From AP-15 sp963737145 (GTDB lineage Bacteria; Pseudomonadota; Alphaproteobacteria; ATCC43930; CGMCC-115725), in NCBI GenBank assembly GCA_963737145.1, contig CAVTRO010000002.1, positions 434,001 through 498,000 on the forward strand: 64,000 nt of DNA. The letters are read 5' to 3'. A program made the position numbers and the translations under genes. Numbering within the stretch: position 1 is the stretch's first letter; every line of letters begins with the position of its first letter. Positions 62,073 to 64,000 of the stretch are shown piece after piece. The notes beneath the pieces were generated by a model that made no database searches, was not told the DNA's origin, and saw nothing but the letters and a program-made list of their open reading frames with translations.

Positions 62073-62250
62073 CACGGTCCCACCCTGACGGCGAGCGCGC
62101 TAACATCGTGATGTACGGGGTTGAGGCACACGGCTGCAGGCCGATGGCCTATGCACTGACCGGCGTCTGTTCCGCCGTCTTCAGGTCGCTGATCCACGGC
62201 TCATCGAATTGCGTGCGTGCTCGCGCCTGCTTACGGCCGGCAACAGGGTG

Positions 62251-62276
62251 CACTGGCAGAAAGGGGGATTCGAACT
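62251..62276 (-). repeat. tRNA T-arm-like dispersed repeat, copy 8 (degenerate)
   Basis: On the minus strand GAGTTCGAATCCCCCTTCTG is followed by CCAGTG. It keeps the T-loop bases and CCAG but has changes in the pyrimidine run. Confidence 0.5.
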
Positions 62277-62548
62277 CCGCTCCCCGGTTAGAGTCGATAC
62301 CTCCGCTGAACTGCTTCGTACCTCCAGAGTCGATCGCGCAGCGAAGGGGCCTTGCCGCAGCTGTTCGTCTGGTTTGGTACGGAGGTCAGGCTATTCCTCG
62401 AAAACCGCACCACTGCAGCGGGGAACGGTACGAACCGGGGTCGACCGCTTGGTGAGGCTAGGCGGATCAAGCCGTTTCGTCGCGCGTCCATTCTGCGAGC
62501 TTGGTCCAGCCAGCGCGGATCAGGTAGTGGGCGTCATCGGCAGCAAGC

Positions 62549-62633
62549 GTAGGGCGGGTTAGCGAATGCGTAACCCGCCGAAAGGAGTTCGGGTGCGGGA
62601 GATGACGGATGACGCTGCGCTCATCCGCCCTAC
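62549..62633. repeat. MITE-like palindromic repeat (85 bp)
   Basis: The ends are GTAGGGCGG and CCGCCCTAC, perfect 9-base inverted repeats. Inside, GGCGGGTTA pairs with TAACCCGCC and GGATGACG with a downstream TCATCC, so the element folds into nested hairpins. Related GTAGGGCGGGTTAG sequences are common intergenic repeats in alphaproteobacteria. Confidence 0.6.
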
Positions 62634-63195
62634 GGACCGGCAGACCGGAAAATTGCCGTAATCTTATGACAGGCTATGCTTTCCGGTGCTTCCAGGCCGC
62701 GAGTTGGCGGAATATTAATGCGCTTCAACGTTACCATAGCGAGTCTAATTTGGAGCATCACTTCGCTGTTATTTGCCGTTAAGGGGACAGAAGACAGCGA
62801 AGGCGTGGCTGTTTCCGCCGTCTCGATCTCCCGAAGGCAGGGTTTCCGCGGCAGAACCTAGCTCGCTGGCTGTTTTTTTTCTGCACATAACAGCGAAAAC
62901 AGCGACGATGCCCAAGGTGTTGTGGCCGTGGCGTGCGCGAGATCTCAGGCGCCGCCGATGCCCTGGATTATTTTGCCGGTCCCATTGAGTGCGGGCAAGG
63001 TGCCGTGTCCTGTCGGCCGGTGCCGGCGCATTCGGGGCAGATGTTCTCGCCGGTGCCGGTCGTGCCTGGCGGTGCTTCGTCTCGGGGCTGATCATCGTGT
63101 CAGTCGAGTCCTGGGCTGGCGTGTTTCGATTGTCGGTAGTCATCTCCGGGTTCTCCTCATGACTGGTCGCTGCGAACCATATTCATCGGCGAAGC
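62634..63195. other. No confident gene
   Basis: A minus-strand frame at 62769-63143 (124 residues, MTTDNRNTPAQDSTDTMISP, then a Pro/Arg-rich part and SAAETLPSGDRDGGNSHAFA) is open, but its composition is odd and the second half looks like a widespread non-coding repeat read by chance. I do not call it as a gene. Confidence 0.35.
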
Positions 63196-63975
63196 TCAGG
63201 CGCCTTGACCCCAGTTCATCTCGAGCCCTCCGTCGATTGTGAAACTTTGCCCCGTGACGTAGTCGGAATCCGCAGAGGCGAGATAGAGCGCCAATCGAGC
63301 AACCTCGCAAGGCTCCCCGGGCCGGTTCCACGGAATATTTGGCAGTTGCTCCTTCATCTTCTCCGGATCCTTTGTGCGCTGCGAGGTCATCGGCGTGCGA
63401 ATGAGACCGGGCGCCATCGCGTTGACATTGATCCGCAGCGGCGCGAGTTCGAGCGCCAGCGATCGGGTGAGGGTCAAAAGACCCCCCTTGGCGGCGCCGT
63501 AGGCTGCGCTGCCGGGACTGGGGATTGCCTCGTGCACCGAGGTGATGTTGATGATCTTGCCGCCGCCGCCGCCCGCAGATTGCCGTCTGCGGATGAATTC
63601 GCGGCAGCAGAAAAATGGACCGTAAAGGTCGGTCTTGATTACCCGGTCGAATTCCGCGGTCGTCGTGTCGGCGACACTTGCTCCGCTACTGCCGACACCG
63701 GCATCGTTGACCAGGATGTCGGGGGCGCCGAGTTCGCCGGATACCGCGTCGAACAAGCGCGCGACGCTCTTTTCATCCCGAACATCGGTCTGCCGAACGA
63801 TGGCTCTTCGGCCTGCGGTGCGCACCCGGCGCCGGCTCTCTTCGGCGCCGGCCTCGTCGGTGTGGAAGGTAATGGCCACGTCCGCGCCGGCCTTCGCGAA
63901 CTCTTCTGCCATGGCTTGGCCCATTCCCAAATCCGAGCCGGTAATGAGAGCGATCTTGTTGTCGAGATTCGGCAT
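63196..63975 (-). CDS. Short-chain dehydrogenase/reductase (glucose/3-oxoacyl reductase-like)
   Basis: The 259-residue product has TGSDLGMG in place of TGxxxGIG, DILVNDAGVGSSG in place of NNAG, the catalytic Ser in IINITSVHEA and YGAAKGGLLTLTRSLALELA with Tyr and Lys, and the C-terminal YVTGQSFTIDGGLEMNWG. The classical SDR length and this end suggest the glucose-1-dehydrogenase/3-oxoacyl-ACP-reductase-like group; the substrate cannot be read. The start is 25 bases from the window end and has GGAGGCGTAGCG upstream. Confidence 0.9.
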   Translation of the reverse strand: MPNLDNKIALITGSDLGMGQAMAEEFAKAGADVAITFHTDEAGAEESRRRVRTAGRRAIVRQTDVRDEKSVARLFDAVSGELGAPDILVNDAGVGSSGASVADTTTAEFDRVIKTDLYGPFFCCREFIRRRQSAGGGGGKIINITSVHEAIPSPGSAAYGAAKGGLLTLTRSLALELAPLRINVNAMAPGLIRTPMTSQRTKDPEKMKEQLPNIPWNRPGEPCEVARLALYLASADSDYVTGQSFTIDGGLEMNWGQGA

Positions 63976-64000
63976 TTCGCTACGCCTCCAACGCCGATGC

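Larger units (their letters stand above)
61751..62548. other. No gene recognised; contains T-arm-like repeat copies 7 and 8
   Basis: Only the two repeat copies at 62041 and 62251 are recognisable. Confidence 0.45.

Noticed and set aside
24471..62276. Complete tRNA genes at the eight T-arm-like sites
   Set aside because: No D-arm, anticodon arm or pairing 5' acceptor strand is present upstream of any copy on the proper strand.
62769..63143. 124-residue minus-strand protein
   Set aside because: Composition is atypical and the second half looks like a common non-coding repeat read by chance; no ribosome-binding site stands out.

Overview
The window is a GC-rich bacterial chromosome fragment that looks alphaproteobacterial. 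Pointers are an exosortase/PEP-CTERM amidotransferase and a PEP-CTERM protein, a DUF2924-plus-large-serine-recombinase pair, a SWIB-domain protein, IS256/IS5/IS6/IS630 relatives typical of soil Rhizobiales and Rhodospirillales, and dispersed GC-rich palindromes. The order cannot be fixed from sequence alone. No rRNA, complete tRNA, CRISPR array or replication origin was seen.

Layout. 1-9.3 kb is well preserved: an XrtA-type amidotransferase, a small secreted protein, a DUF502 membrane protein, an RND efflux pair (permease and adaptor), a Tat-exported beta-carbonic anhydrase and an SDR. 9.3-31.7 kb is strongly decayed: an IS256 transposase peppered with short palindromes next to a truncated Bcr/CflA transporter, a frameshifted cupin, two chimeric ORFs (amidohydrolase joined to LigD polymerase; IS6 transposase joined to a RecD-type helicase), a molybdenum-hydroxylase (coxLMS-like) cluster cut by an IS5 element, and fragments of SDR, PEP-mutase-family, amidohydrolase, DNA methylase, CmcJ-like and LLM genes. 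Intact islands inside it are an SRAP/YedK-like protein, a HAD phosphatase, an isochorismatase-like hydrolase, a truncated haemoglobin facing an NsrR-like regulator, a SWIB protein and a RidA protein.

31.8-39.3 kb holds a PEP-CTERM protein whose sorting tail lies in a shifted frame, a TPR-sulfotransferase, a TPR-SPINDLY glycosyltransferase, and a DUF2924/serine-recombinase integration module. 41.0-53.9 kb is a coherent catabolic-looking block. Two amidohydrolases and an HSL-type esterase lie on the minus strand; an IclR regulator, two Baeyer-Villiger-type monooxygenases, an LLM flavin monooxygenase, a VOC protein and a three-module RidA fusion lie on the plus strand. A perfect 16-bp palindrome sits in the divergent promoter region. 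54-58 kb has a broken haemolysin-III gene, an intact second IS5 copy and a broken IS630. 58-64 kb has an alpha-hydroxy-acid dehydrogenase, the C-terminal part of a TPR ATPase/cyclase-type regulator, an EthD-like dimeric alpha/beta barrel protein and an SDR.

Across 24-62 kb a short repeat resembling the T-arm and 3' acceptor strand of a tRNA recurs eight times in both orientations without a tRNA body. Decay is uneven, and truncations and gene joins accompany the frameshifts, so most of it is probably real rather than sequencing error.
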